Positions 41,936 to 50,745 are shown, counted from the stretch's first letter. The stretch is DNA of 64,000 nt from Bryobacteraceae bacterium (GCA_947458745.1 CANGYQ010000002.1:1-64000); one strand, 5' to 3'. Numbers and translations: made by a program. The notes: generated by a model not told the origin, from the letters alone.

Positions 41936-43366
41936 TTGAGCTTCACCGATTCTTTCTTCGCCCGTAAATTCGGCCTTACGGCCGCTGATCTCGAAGGCTA
42001 CCTGTCCGTCGCCTTAAGCCACGGTGGCGACTATGCCGACCTGTACTTTGAGTACGTCGCCACCAGTTCACTCGGCATCGACGAAGGCATCGTCAAAAGT
42101 GCCAGCCAGGGCGTCTCCCTCGGCGTTGGCGTGCGCGTGCTGTCGGGCGAAAAGACCGGCTACGCCTACTCGGACGACCTGAGCCCGGACAAGATCCGCC
42201 ACGCCTGCAAGACCGCCGCCTGTATCGCGAACGGTCCGGCCAAGGTGGAAAAGACCGGCCTCTATGAAGGCCCCAAGCGCGACCTCTATCCGGTTCTGAC
42301 CGCCCCCAACGACACCACCTTAAATGAGCGCGTCGAGCTGATCAAGCGGGCCGATCGCGCCGCCCGTGCCTATGACTCACGCGTCTTTCAAGTGCGCGCC
42401 AGCTATGCCGACAACGTGCGCGAGATTCTGATCGCCACTAGCGACGGCACGCTCAGCCATGACCGGCAGCCGATGGCCCGCGTGAACGTGACGGTGCTGG
42501 CGCGGCAAGGCGACGGCTCACCGCAGGAGGGCTATGCCGGCGGCGGCGGACGCATGGGCTTGGAAGTATTCGAGTCCGACAAGAGCCCGGAACGGTATGC
42601 GCGGGAAGCCGCGCGGCAAGCGATCATGCAACTGGACGCCATCGACGCCCCTGCGGGCGAGATGACCGTCGTGCTCGGCCCCGGCTGGCCCGGCGTGCTG
42701 CTGCATGAGGCCGTGGGCCATGGCCTGGAAGCGGACTTTAACCGCAAAGGCGTCTCGGCCTTCTCAGGGCGGATCGGCCAGAAGGTGGCCAGTGAGCTCT
42801 GCACCGTGATCGACGATGGCACCATGGCGCACCGCCGCGGGTCGATCAACATGGACGATGAAGGCAATCCGACGCAGCAGAACGTGCTGATCGAGAAAGG
42901 CATCCTCCGCGGGTATCTGCAGGACAATCTCTCCAGCCGCCTCATGGGTAGCGCCTCCACCGGCAGTGGACGCCGCGAGAGCTATCAGCATGTGCCGATG
43001 CCGCGCATGACCAACACCTTCATGCTGGCCGGCGACAGCACGCCGGAAGAGATCATCCGCTCCGTGCCCAAGGGCCTCTACTGTGTCAACTTCTCCGGTG
43101 GCTCGGTGGACATCACCTCCGGCAACTTCGTCTTCTCGGCCAGCGAGTGCTATGAGATCGAGAACGGCCGCCTGGGCCGCCCGGTGCGCGGCGCTTCGTT
43201 GATCGGCAATGGGCCGGAGGCGATGAAGTACGTCTCGATGGTGGGCAACGACCTGAAGCTGGATGAAGGCATCGGGGTCTGCGGCAAGGAAGGGCAGTCG
43301 GTCCCGGTGGGCGTCGGCATCCCGACCGTGCGCATTGACCAGATGACCGTCGGCGGTGTCGCGTGA
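41936..43366 (+). CDS. tldD: Metalloprotease TldD
   Basis: A 476-residue protein of the U62 peptidase family. The zinc motif HExxxH is in LLHEAVGHGLEADF, and further marks are GSINMDDEGNPTQQNVLIEKG, MPRMTNTFMLAGD and CVNFSGGSVDITSGNFVFSA. TldD with TldE (PmbA) forms a heterodimer that degrades unfolded peptides and processes peptides such as microcin B17. The TTG start is used because it is the first possible start after a well-placed -10 and before the conserved N-terminus. It is followed by pmbA with a GTGA overlap. Confidence 0.94.
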   Translation: MSFTDSFFARKFGLTAADLEGYLSVALSHGGDYADLYFEYVATSSLGIDEGIVKSASQGVSLGVGVRVLSGEKTGYAYSDDLSPDKIRHACKTAACIANGPAKVEKTGLYEGPKRDLYPVLTAPNDTTLNERVELIKRADRAARAYDSRVFQVRASYADNVREILIATSDGTLSHDRQPMARVNVTVLARQGDGSPQEGYAGGGGRMGLEVFESDKSPERYAREAARQAIMQLDAIDAPAGEMTVVLGPGWPGVLLHEAVGHGLEADFNRKGVSAFSGRIGQKVASELCTVIDDGTMAHRRGSINMDDEGNPTQQNVLIEKGILRGYLQDNLSSRLMGSASTGSGRRESYQHVPMPRMTNTFMLAGDSTPEEIIRSVPKGLYCVNFSGGSVDITSGNFVFSASECYEIENGRLGRPVRGASLIGNGPEAMKYVSMVGNDLKLDEGIGVCGKEGQSVPVGVGIPTVRIDQMTVGGVA

Positions 43367-44703
43367 TCCAGCAACTGGCGAACGATGTCGTCGCGCGAGC
43401 TTTGAAATTGGGCGCAACCGAGGCCGAGTGCACGGTGGCCGAAGGCAATGAGTTCTCGGCCAGCGTCCGGCTGGGCGAAGTGGAGCAGTTGAAAGAGGCC
43501 GGTTCCCGGGGCGCGGGCATCCGCGTGCTGATCGGCCAGCGCACCGGTTCCGCCACCACGTCCGATCTAACGCCAGAAGGCGTGGAACGCATGGTCCGCG
43601 CCGCCATCGATAACGCCAGCGTCACCACTGACGATCCGTTTGCCGGCTTACCGGATGCGGCGGAGTTGGGGTCAATCGACGTCGATCTGGAAACCTACTC
43701 CGAGGCCGTGGAGCAACTGGAAGCCGAATGGAAGATCGCCCAGGCCAAGGCGGCGGAGGCCGCGGCGATGCAGTTTGATCCGCGCATCACCAACTCTGAA
43801 GGCGGCTCCTTTGATACTTACCTGAGCTCCCGCGCCTTCGCGAACTCGCGCGGCTTTTCGGGCCTGGCCCGGTCGTCATCGTGCTCGATTGCGGCTATTC
43901 CGGTGGCCAAAGAAGGCGAGAAGATGGAGCGGGATTACTGGTTCTCCATCGCCCGCCGCCCAGACCGGCTGGAGGCGGCGGACTTGGTCGGCCGCTTGGC
44001 AGCTCAACGTGCGGTGCGCCGTCTGGGGGCGCGCAAGGTATCCACGCAAAAAGTGCCCATCGTGTTTGAGCCCCGCATCGCGCGCAGCTTGCTGGGCAAT
44101 CTGTTTGAGGCCGTCAGCGGCGATTCGATCTACCGTCAGGCTTCATTCCTGAATGGACAACTGGGTGAGCGCGTGGCGAGTGAGTATCTCACCGTCATCG
44201 ACGACCCGACGATTCCGGGCCTGTTTGGCAGCTGGCCGTTTGATGACGAAGGCGTCCGCGCCCGCCGCAAAGTGGTGGTGGAGCGTGGCATCCTGAAGAC
44301 CTACCTTCACAACACCTATACAGCCAAGAAGCTGGGAACCACCACCACCGGCAACGCTGCCCGCGGCTTGGCCGGCAATGCTTATGTCGATCACGGGAAC
44401 TTCTTTTTAGAAGCGGGGTCTAAGACTCCGGAGCAGATGATCAGCAGCATCAAAAGTGGCCTCTACGTCACCGAACTGATGGGTCAGGGCGTCAATGTCG
44501 TCAATGGTGACTACTCGCGGGGCGCGGCCGGAATGTGGATTGAGAATGGCGAACTGGCCTACCCGGTGAGCGAGATCACCATTGCGGGTAATCTGAAACA
44601 GATGCTGCTCGATATCGAAGAGCCCGGTGCGGACCTCGAGTTCCGCGGTTCGGTGGCCAGCCCCACGCTCAAGATCCGGGAGATGACCGTCAGTGGCAAC
44701 TAG
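43363..44703 (+). CDS. pmbA: TldD partner protein PmbA/TldE
   Basis: A 446-residue U62-family protein lacking the HExxxH motif, as expected for the non-catalytic partner. Visible segments are SASVRLGEVEQLKEAGSRGAG, VPIVFEPRIARSLLGNLF, LFGSWPFDDEGVRARRKVVV, RGLAGNAYVDHGNFFL and YSRGAAGMWIENGELAYPVSE. It starts at a GTG overlapping the tldD stop (GTGA), which indicates coupled synthesis of the heterodimer. No peptide-precursor gene for such processing is evident next to the pair. Confidence 0.93.
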   Translation: MIQQLANDVVARALKLGATEAECTVAEGNEFSASVRLGEVEQLKEAGSRGAGIRVLIGQRTGSATTSDLTPEGVERMVRAAIDNASVTTDDPFAGLPDAAELGSIDVDLETYSEAVEQLEAEWKIAQAKAAEAAAMQFDPRITNSEGGSFDTYLSSRAFANSRGFSGLARSSSCSIAAIPVAKEGEKMERDYWFSIARRPDRLEAADLVGRLAAQRAVRRLGARKVSTQKVPIVFEPRIARSLLGNLFEAVSGDSIYRQASFLNGQLGERVASEYLTVIDDPTIPGLFGSWPFDDEGVRARRKVVVERGILKTYLHNTYTAKKLGTTTTGNAARGLAGNAYVDHGNFFLEAGSKTPEQMISSIKSGLYVTELMGQGVNVVNGDYSRGAAGMWIENGELAYPVSEITIAGNLKQMLLDIEEPGADLEFRGSVASPTLKIREMTVSGN

Positions 44704-45112
44704 AGCCATCCTCACTGCCCTGCCCGTGCTGGCCCTCCTGTCTGCCTGCGCCACCGGCCCTAAGGAGCCAGCAGCGTTGACGCCGGAGGCCAAGGCGTAT
44801 GTGAAGAACCTGGCGCTGTCCGGCGTGGAAATGAAGGCCGCCGAATCCTTCTCCGGCCAGCAGGTGGTGGAGATCATCGGGCAGATCGGCAACAAGGGCG
44901 ACCGCATCCTGAAAACGGTGGAAGTGATGTGCGTCTTCTATGACCCATCGGGCCAAGTGGTGGCGCGGGAGCGCGTGACGATTGTCCGCGAAAAAACGGG
45001 CGGCCTGAAGCCCGGTGAGACCAAACCGTTCCGCCTGCCCTTCGACACGCTGCCCGCCAGCTGGAACCAGGCCGCGCCGGGCCTCGTGATTGCCGCCATC
45101 ATCTTTGGCTAG
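44693..45112 (+). CDS. Small lipoprotein of unknown function
   Basis: A 139-residue protein. The N-terminus carries a lipoprotein signal with lipobox LLSACA (Cys at residue 19). The mature part is a single small beta-sandwich-like domain (VVEIIGQIGNKGDRILKTVEV, FYDPSGQVVARERV, PGETKPFRLPFD), resembling FxLYD or similar domains that hold extracytoplasmic beta-sandwiches. The GTG start overlaps the pmbA stop by 11 bases, so it belongs to the tldD-pmbA unit. Function is unknown. Confidence 0.78.
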   Translation: MATRAILTALPVLALLSACATGPKEPAALTPEAKAYVKNLALSGVEMKAAESFSGQQVVEIIGQIGNKGDRILKTVEVMCVFYDPSGQVVARERVTIVREKTGGLKPGETKPFRLPFDTLPASWNQAAPGLVIAAIIFG

Positions 45113-45126
45113 GGCGGGCTTCCCCC

Positions 45127-46668
45127 ATGGCACGCATTCTGCTGGTGGAAGATAACGTGGACCAGCTATTCCTGCGCCGCATGATCCTGGAACGTGCCGG
45201 GCATCAGGTGACGCCAGCGGACTCGGTGGCGGCCGCGCGGCTGGCACTGGACCCGCCACCGCAGGTGGCGGTGATGGATTTAAGCCTCCCCGGCATCGAG
45301 GACGGCCTGGCGTTGATACGGGAAGTGGCTGCCGCCTGCCCGGCCACCAAGATCGCCATCTTGAGCGGGTGGACAGCGGCGCTGAACGGGCGTCCGGAGA
45401 AGGCTCTCGTAACTGCTACGATCACGAAGCCCTCTACGGCCAAACATCTCATGGACGTCATCGCCAAACTGGTCCTCTGCCTCGTGCTGATCCTGCCCGC
45501 TTGGGGCCGGGACTTCACCTTTGAAACGGCGGGCCGCGGTGAAACCGTGGCCGAGCTTGACCTGCGGTCTGGCACTTCGGACTGGGGCCTCGCCCGGCGG
45601 CAGGCGGCGGTAGCGAAGCTGACCGTGGACGGCAGCGAACCGCAGCATGTTTGGGTGCTGGGCGAACGCAAGGGTCCGGTCAGCGTCTTTCTGGGACAGC
45701 TGCCGGCGGGCAAGCATCGGCTCACGGTGGAGCGCGATGAAGCGTTCTCTGCCCCGGATTCGACGCTTGACGTGCGCGGCGCGAAGTTCAGTGAGGACAC
45801 GGGCAACATCCTGGCCAACGCGCCCGTGCTCTATGCCCGGGAAGACACGATAGGCCAGTTCTCCGACATCCCGCTACTGGTCTATGCGGAGCGCCTGCCC
45901 GGCGGCATCCTGCAGTACACCATCGTCTTCTCAAACGAAGATGGCGGCACCTCCACGCGCGGCCTGATGGCCGTCTGGGGCCGCACCACCGACATCGAAT
46001 ACATCTACCGGGTCGGCACCGACGGCAAGGCGATCATCCAAGCCAAGGACCACAAAGACATCCCCTACGATGGGCCGCTGGAAGGGCATCATCCGCTGCT
46101 GGTGCCGGTGACGAAGAACAACATGGTGGCCCCCACCACGACAGGAAAGAGCAGGAGCGCAATGCGCGTCCAACTGGTGCCCATGGAAGTGGAGCTATCT
46201 GCGCACTCCCGCGAGATCGTGATGGACCGCGCGCCCTGGACCTATGCCGTTGCGGCCAAGGAATTGACGCGGGAAGGACGTCTCGATCAGATCGGCGACC
46301 CGCGCAACTATCTGTATCTCGAAGCCAACATCACCAACACCAAGGCGCGCCTCGGCTTCAAGGTTCGCTTGACCACAGAGAAGGCTTGGCGCATGTCGCA
46401 CCGGGATGACCGTCGCCTAGCAATTGAGCGCTCCGGCTGGGTTCGCTCGACGATTGCCCTGCCCGCAGGCACCAGCCCGAAGCAGATCGCGGAGTTTGGC
46501 TACGACTGTCTGCCCAATGAGAAAGACGGCATCAAGGACCCGGGCGCTGCCTGCAAGATCGAGCAGATCTCCCCGGCCTTCTTCTTGACACCAGACTACC
46601 TGCCGGGCCGCCCGTTTAAGCTGCCGCCCACCATCATCCCCGCGCCACCCGCACCGCGCAAGCCGTGA
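45127..46668 (+). CDS. Receiver domain joined in frame to a secreted-type domain
   Basis: A 513-residue reading frame with an odd architecture. Residues 1-115 are a complete CheY-like receiver: acidic pair Glu8-Asp9, phosphoacceptor Asp51 (VMDLSLPG), Ser80 and Lys101 (TKPST). The last helix runs without a stop into LVLCLVLILPAWG, a short signal-peptide-like core, then about 385 residues of extracytoplasmic character (FSDIPLLVYAERLPGG, YLYLEANITNTKARLGFKV) of no family known to me. An internal ATG (Met109, position 45451) would give a normal secreted protein starting MDVIAKLVLCLVLIL. It may therefore be a true fusion or two genes sharing a frame. Its GTGA end couples it to the DUF167 gene. Confidence 0.75.
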   Translation: MARILLVEDNVDQLFLRRMILERAGHQVTPADSVAAARLALDPPPQVAVMDLSLPGIEDGLALIREVAAACPATKIAILSGWTAALNGRPEKALVTATITKPSTAKHLMDVIAKLVLCLVLILPAWGRDFTFETAGRGETVAELDLRSGTSDWGLARRQAAVAKLTVDGSEPQHVWVLGERKGPVSVFLGQLPAGKHRLTVERDEAFSAPDSTLDVRGAKFSEDTGNILANAPVLYAREDTIGQFSDIPLLVYAERLPGGILQYTIVFSNEDGGTSTRGLMAVWGRTTDIEYIYRVGTDGKAIIQAKDHKDIPYDGPLEGHHPLLVPVTKNNMVAPTTTGKSRSAMRVQLVPMEVELSAHSREIVMDRAPWTYAVAAKELTREGRLDQIGDPRNYLYLEANITNTKARLGFKVRLTTEKAWRMSHRDDRRLAIERSGWVRSTIALPAGTSPKQIAEFGYDCLPNEKDGIKDPGAACKIEQISPAFFLTPDYLPGRPFKLPPTIIPAPPAPRKP

Positions 46669-46901
46669 AGACTTTGACGCTGAACGTCAAAGTAGTACCG
46701 CGCAGCAACCGGTCAGAGGTGGCGGGCACGATGGGCGACGGTACGTTGAAAGTGAAGGTGGCGGCGGTGCCGGAAAAGGGCAAGGCCAACGAGGAATTGT
46801 GCTCCGTGTTGGCCGCCCACTATCAGGTGCCCGCGCGCGACATCACCGTGATTGCCGGGTTGACGTCGACGCGAAAGACGGTAAGGATCACGCTGCCGTA
46901 G
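46665..46901 (+). CDS. DUF167 (YggU) family protein
   Basis: A 78-residue protein of the DUF167 family. Marks are LNVKVVPRSNRSEVAG, LKVKVAAVPEKGKANEELC and a terminal GLTSTRKTVRITLP. The compact alpha/beta fold is known but the function is not; the gene is widespread and often near envelope or proline-metabolism genes. The GTG start overlaps the preceding TGA. It ends the tldD-led unit. Confidence 0.9.
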   Translation: MKTLTLNVKVVPRSNRSEVAGTMGDGTLKVKVAAVPEKGKANEELCSVLAAHYQVPARDITVIAGLTSTRKTVRITLP

Positions 46902-46989
46902 CGGCTAGTGATCTTCCATCGCAAGATTCAGTAAACCGCATGCTGGCGCATTGCGGCTCGGAACCGGCGGTCCGCGCTGACTGCATACA

Positions 46990-47012
46990 GAGCCATGACC
47001 GCAAGGGAGCGG
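46990..47012 (+). repeat. Dispersed intergenic hairpin repeat copy
   Basis: GAGCCATGACCGC followed by AAGGGAGCGG differs from the best copy by two bases in the first arm. It lies in the 141 bases between the DUF167 gene and the convergent SDR gene; the flanking GCATACA just before it seems to belong to the element. Confidence 0.65.
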
Positions 47013-47042
47013 CGGGAGATATCACTGGTGCGGCGGAAGCAC

Positions 47043-47804
47043 TTACACCATGAACATGCCGCCGTTGATCTCAATGGTCTGGCCGTGGATGAAGCGGCCA
47101 GCGTGGGAGCAGAGGAAGACGATGGTGTCGGCGATCTCTTCGTTGGTGCCCAAGGTGCCGGCAGGCGTGGAGGCCTTCATGGTGTCCAGCATCGCCTGCG
47201 TCGAAAACACTTCGTGGAAGTGGTTGTCGACGGTGCCGGGGGAGACGGCGTTCACTTGGATGCCTTGGGGGGCCAGTTCCTTGGCCATGCCTTTGGTGTA
47301 GCAGGCGACGGCGGCTTTGGCGGAGGCGTAGAGAGCCGCACCCAGGCCACCACCATTGCGAGCGGCGATGGAGGAGAGGTTGATGATCCAGCCGGACTTG
47401 CGCTCGATCATACCGGGCACGACGGCTTGGGCGATGAACCAGGCGCTCTTGACGTTGAGAGTGTAAACTTCATCGAACAGCTCCGGGGTGGTTTCGAGAA
47501 TCCGCGCGCGCTTCACCAGCGATCCGGCGTTGTTGATCAAGATGTCGATGGGCGCGTTGATCTGCTTCAACGCGTCACAGAAGGCGGTGACGCCGGCGGT
47601 TGAACCGAGTTCGCCTTGGATGATCTGGGCCGTGGCACCGGCGGCTTGCACTTGGGCCGCGGTCTCTTCCGCACCGGCCAGATGGCCGCCGTAGTGCACG
47701 ATGACGTGCGCCACGCCCGCCTTGGCGAGGGCCACTGCCGTGGCTTGCCCGATCCCGCGCGAGGCGCCGGTAACTAATGCTGTGCGTCCTTGAAACTCGC
47801 TCAT
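47043..47804 (-). CDS. Short-chain dehydrogenase/reductase (classical)
   Basis: A 253-residue classical SDR. The cofactor motif TGASRGIG is at about 12-19, NNAG near 90, the catalytic Ser in NLSSIAAR and the YxxxK motif intact as YASAK. The C-terminus INGGMFMV is typical. It is probably a 3-oxoacyl-ACP reductase- or glucose dehydrogenase-type enzyme using NAD(P)H, but the substrate cannot be set. It follows the Hsp70-like gene with an ATGA overlap. Confidence 0.9.
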   Translation of the reverse strand: MSEFQGRTALVTGASRGIGQATAVALAKAGVAHVIVHYGGHLAGAEETAAQVQAAGATAQIIQGELGSTAGVTAFCDALKQINAPIDILINNAGSLVKRARILETTPELFDEVYTLNVKSAWFIAQAVVPGMIERKSGWIINLSSIAARNGGGLGAALYASAKAAVACYTKGMAKELAPQGIQVNAVSPGTVDNHFHEVFSTQAMLDTMKASTPAGTLGTNEEIADTIVFLCSHAGRFIHGQTIEINGGMFMV

Positions 47805-49339
47805 ACTTTCACTTTTCTCCTGGTTGACCGCACGGGCTTGGCCGGTGCGGCATCATGATTCCATCGCCCCAGCCGGTAGCGGCGGGAGTAGCCGGCGGTG
47901 CGGTTCTCGATGGAGACTTCCACCACTCCATTTTCATCGCAGGACCAGGCTTCGACAATCTCCTGTTGCTGCGCCACGCTACTATGACACACGGCGGCGG
48001 GCGAAAGCTGGTCCACCCCGCTTAAGGCCGGATCGAAGGGGAACAGAATTTCGTCCCACAGCGTGAGATTGCCCGCGGGTTCGCCGTGGGGGACCAAGGC
48101 CGTGGCCTCCAGATAACGGAAGTGTCCAATGTTATGGGCGGGCGAGTAAGTGCGCTGACTGACTAAGGCGGGTTCACCCGGGCGCGGCAGGATGGTGCCT
48201 TTAGCGAAGATGGGGTCGAAGATGATCCGGGTGCCGCAGTCCGCCTCACGCCAGACGCCGAAGTAGCGCGAGAAGCGTTCGCGGAGCGTGAAGCCGCCTG
48301 CCCCATCGGCTTGGATCGCGAGACCAATGGCCGTGGCCGCGCGCGTATAGGCAGAGCGCTTCACCCGGCGCCCGAACCGCTCCCGCAGCATGCGCGAGAC
48401 GAGCGGCAGTTCGCTAGCCCCGCCGGTGACGTAGAGCACGTCGGGCGGCGCGCCATTGGCGTCCAGCAGCAGGTCGTCGACGGCATGCAGGGTCTCGTCA
48501 ATCAACGGGCGGCAGCGGTCATAGTAGTCCGCCACCGGAATGGTGACGGGGCCGTGGTCGGTCTCGACCAGCAGGCGGCGGCTGTTGGGGGTGAGCGCCT
48601 CCTTCAACTCCCGGCACTGCTCCAGCAGGCGGAAGTGGGCGCCGGGGCCTAGTCGGTCCAGTTGGCCGTTGGGCAGCGCCATTTCGGCGATCACTTCATC
48701 AAAGTCATCGCCGCCCAGGGTGGAGATACTCTCGGTAGCCACCACCTCCTGCTCCCCACTGCGGAGCACGACGCGGGACGCGTCGAAGGTGCCGCCGCCC
48801 AGGTCGTAGATCAACAGCGATTCACATTCGGGCGAGGCGGCGGGGGCCCCGTCGGCACGGCGCGAGGCGTGCATGTATTCCAGTCCGGCGGCGGAGGGCT
48901 CATTCAGCAGGCCCAGCACCGCAAACCCGGCGCGGCGGAAGGCTTCGCCGGTCAGGAAGCGCTGGTTGGAGTTCGAGTTGGCAGGCACACCCAAGAACAC
49001 CTGGTGGACATCCGGGCGCAGTCCGCTGCGGATGGCCATAGCCAAGCCGGTGAGCAGATCGAGCAGCAGATAGTCTGTGGCGCCAACCGCCACGCGGGTG
49101 GCCGGGCCGGCAGATTCCAGGAGGCGCTTCAAGCTGCGCAGGAGGGTCCAGGACGGGTCAGCCGCGACGGCCGCCGCCGCCCAACCGAAGCGCATCTCAG
49201 CACCGCGAACGGCGGCGAGCGCGGGAATCCATTCGCGCGGCTGGCCTTCGGCGTCGTCAAACGAGAGCACCGGGTAGTTACCGCGGTCCGCGGCAGCCAC
49301 GACGATGCGGGTGGTGCCGAAATCAATGCCCAACTTCAT
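47801..49339 (-). CDS. Hsp70 family protein (DnaK-like ATPase)
   Basis: A 512-residue actin-fold ATPase. Hsp70 signatures are GIDFGTTRIVVAAA (phosphate 1), NEPSAAGLEY, YDLGGGTFDASRV (phosphate 2), STLGGDDFDEVI and VLYVTGGASELPLV. After about residue 340 comes a beta-rich segment in place of the normal substrate-binding domain, and the helical lid is absent; the tail is basic (RSTRRKVKV). It is thus an atypical, shorter Hsp70 homologue rather than DnaK. No DnaJ or GrpE gene is nearby. TAAGCT at 49375-49380 on the minus strand may be its -10. Confidence 0.9.
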   Translation of the reverse strand: MKLGIDFGTTRIVVAAADRGNYPVLSFDDAEGQPREWIPALAAVRGAEMRFGWAAAAVAADPSWTLLRSLKRLLESAGPATRVAVGATDYLLLDLLTGLAMAIRSGLRPDVHQVFLGVPANSNSNQRFLTGEAFRRAGFAVLGLLNEPSAAGLEYMHASRRADGAPAASPECESLLIYDLGGGTFDASRVVLRSGEQEVVATESISTLGGDDFDEVIAEMALPNGQLDRLGPGAHFRLLEQCRELKEALTPNSRRLLVETDHGPVTIPVADYYDRCRPLIDETLHAVDDLLLDANGAPPDVLYVTGGASELPLVSRMLRERFGRRVKRSAYTRAATAIGLAIQADGAGGFTLRERFSRYFGVWREADCGTRIIFDPIFAKGTILPRPGEPALVSQRTYSPAHNIGHFRYLEATALVPHGEPAGNLTLWDEILFPFDPALSGVDQLSPAAVCHSSVAQQQEIVEAWSCDENGVVEVSIENRTAGYSRRYRLGRWNHDAAPAKPVRSTRRKVKV

Positions 49340-49374
49340 GTGATGGTCCGGCCGGAAAATGCACCGGGATCTCT

Positions 49375-49380
49375 AGCTTA
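49375..49380 (-). promoter_or_regulatory. Possible -10 element of the Hsp70-like gene
   Basis: TAAGCT on the minus strand within CTAAGCTAG, 35 bases before the ATG. The heptamer TAAGCTA also precedes the GNAT gene and the rsgA leader. Confidence 0.3.
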
Positions 49381-49442
49381 GCGCCCGCCGGACGGGGGCG
49401 CAGCCGGAGCGGTCTCGTTTTTTCCGGGATTCCGGGACAGAG

Positions 49443-49460
49443 TGAGACATTTTGAGACAT
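49443..49460. repeat. Tandem TGAGACAT direct repeat, 10-base period
   Basis: TGAGACAT occurs twice with a two-base spacer, so equivalent bases are one helical turn apart. This is a common layout for cooperative regulator binding. It lies about 105 bases upstream of the Hsp70-like start. Confidence 0.4.
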
Positions 49461-49623
49461 CTAGTGGTGGCGTCGGCAACGATTGGCCCTCTTGAATGGT
49501 GCACGGGAAGCGACTGGCACATAGCCGCACCGAAGCAGCAGAGTATTGATTCCTTTTGAGTTACGGACGAAGCTGGCGAGTGACCCGAGGGGCAAGAGGG
49601 CTACTGCGGATTGGAGAGCAGAA

Positions 49624-49645
49624 CGCTCCGTTGCCGTCGCGGCTC
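49624..49645 (-). repeat. Dispersed intergenic repeat copy, diverged
   Basis: On the minus strand GAGCCGCGACGGC is followed by AACGGAGCG, close to the best copy but with a weakened hairpin. It is just downstream of the PiT gene. Confidence 0.55.
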
Positions 49646-49688
49646 GGATCGGATTGGGCAGCCCGCTGCTGCTGGCGAGCGGCTCGGC

Positions 49689-50735
49689 CTATCCCTGGCC
49701 GGTGAGGAAGTGGACGACGACGTAGCAGAGGGCGGCCACGAGGGCGGAGGCGGGGAGCGTGAGCAGCCAAGCCCAGACGATATTGGCGGCCAGCTTCCAG
49801 CGGACGGCCTTTAGGCGTTGGATGCTGCCGACACCGGCGATGGCACCGGTGATGACGTGGGTGGTGGAGACGGGGATACCCAGGTAGGTGGGGAACAGGA
49901 TGGCCAGAGCACCGGCCGTTTCCGCACAGAATCCGCCGCGCGGCTTCAGGCGGGTGAGCTTTGCACCCATGGTGTGGACGATGCGCCAACCGCCGGTCAT
50001 GGTGCCGAGCGAGATAGCGGCGTGGGCGGAAAAGACCACCCAGGGCTGGACGGTGAACTCGGTCAAGTAGCCGCCCGCGATGAGGGCGCTGGTCATGATG
50101 CCCATGGTCTTTTGCGCGTCGTTGGCGCCGTGCGAGTAGCTGAACAACGCGGCGGAAACCAGTTGCAGGCGGCGGAACCAGGAATCCATGTTCTTGGGCG
50201 TGGACTTGCGGAACATCCAGTAGACCGAGATCATGAGGATGAAGGCCAGAATCATGCCCAGCATGGGGGCGATAACGATAAAGAACATCGTCCGGATCCA
50301 GCCCTGTGGAACGATGGCGGCCAGAATGGTGGACGGGCCGGCGGTGAGGGCGGCGCGGGCCATGGCGGCACCGGCATAGCCGCCGATGAGGGCGTGAGAA
50401 CTAGAAGTGGGCAAGCCCAGCCACCAAGTAATCAAGTCCCAGGCAATAGCTCCGAGTAAGCCAGTGAGAATGACATAGGAGTTACTCGAAAACTCCGGGG
50501 CGACCATGCCGGAACCAACCGTTTTGGCTACTTTGGCCGCGTCGAGGGCCAGCAGCAGCGGCACGGCGGCGATGAAGTTCCAGAAAGCAGCCCAGAGTAC
50601 CGCCTGAAAAGGGGAGAGTACGCGAGTGGCAACAATGGTGGCCACCGAGTTAGCCGCATCGTGGAAGCCGTTGATGTAGTCAAAAATCAGCGCTACAACG
50701 ATGATGGCGATGACCAGAATAAGGGCCGTCGACAT
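49689..50735 (-). CDS. Inorganic phosphate transporter, PiT family
   Basis: A 348-residue membrane protein. The PiT signature is present twice: DYINGFHDAANSVATIVATRV near the N-terminus and FSYSHGANDAQKTMGIMTSAL in the second half. LGLPTSSSHALIGGYAGAAM and GIPVSTTHVITGAIAGVGS are the paired TSS/STT-H elements. It is a low-affinity metal-phosphate/proton symporter. It is ten bases downstream of a DUF47 gene, a usual partner that controls or assists PiT. No high-affinity Pst system is in the window. Confidence 0.95.
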   Translation of the reverse strand: MSTALILVIAIIVVALIFDYINGFHDAANSVATIVATRVLSPFQAVLWAAFWNFIAAVPLLLALDAAKVAKTVGSGMVAPEFSSNSYVILTGLLGAIAWDLITWWLGLPTSSSHALIGGYAGAAMARAALTAGPSTILAAIVPQGWIRTMFFIVIAPMLGMILAFILMISVYWMFRKSTPKNMDSWFRRLQLVSAALFSYSHGANDAQKTMGIMTSALIAGGYLTEFTVQPWVVFSAHAAISLGTMTGGWRIVHTMGAKLTRLKPRGGFCAETAGALAILFPTYLGIPVSTTHVITGAIAGVGSIQRLKAVRWKLAANIVWAWLLTLPASALVAALCYVVVHFLTGQG

Positions 50736-50745
50736 AAGTGCGGGA

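Larger units (their letters stand above)
49340..49688. other. Intergenic region with direct repeat and a dispersed repeat copy
   Basis: No gene is supported in these 349 bases. From the Hsp70 side it holds a possible TAAGCT promoter element, two TGAGACAT copies ten bases apart, a TGGCAC-containing string at 49515 and one minus-strand copy of the dispersed hairpin repeat near the PiT gene end. The rest shows nothing I can name. Confidence 0.5.
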
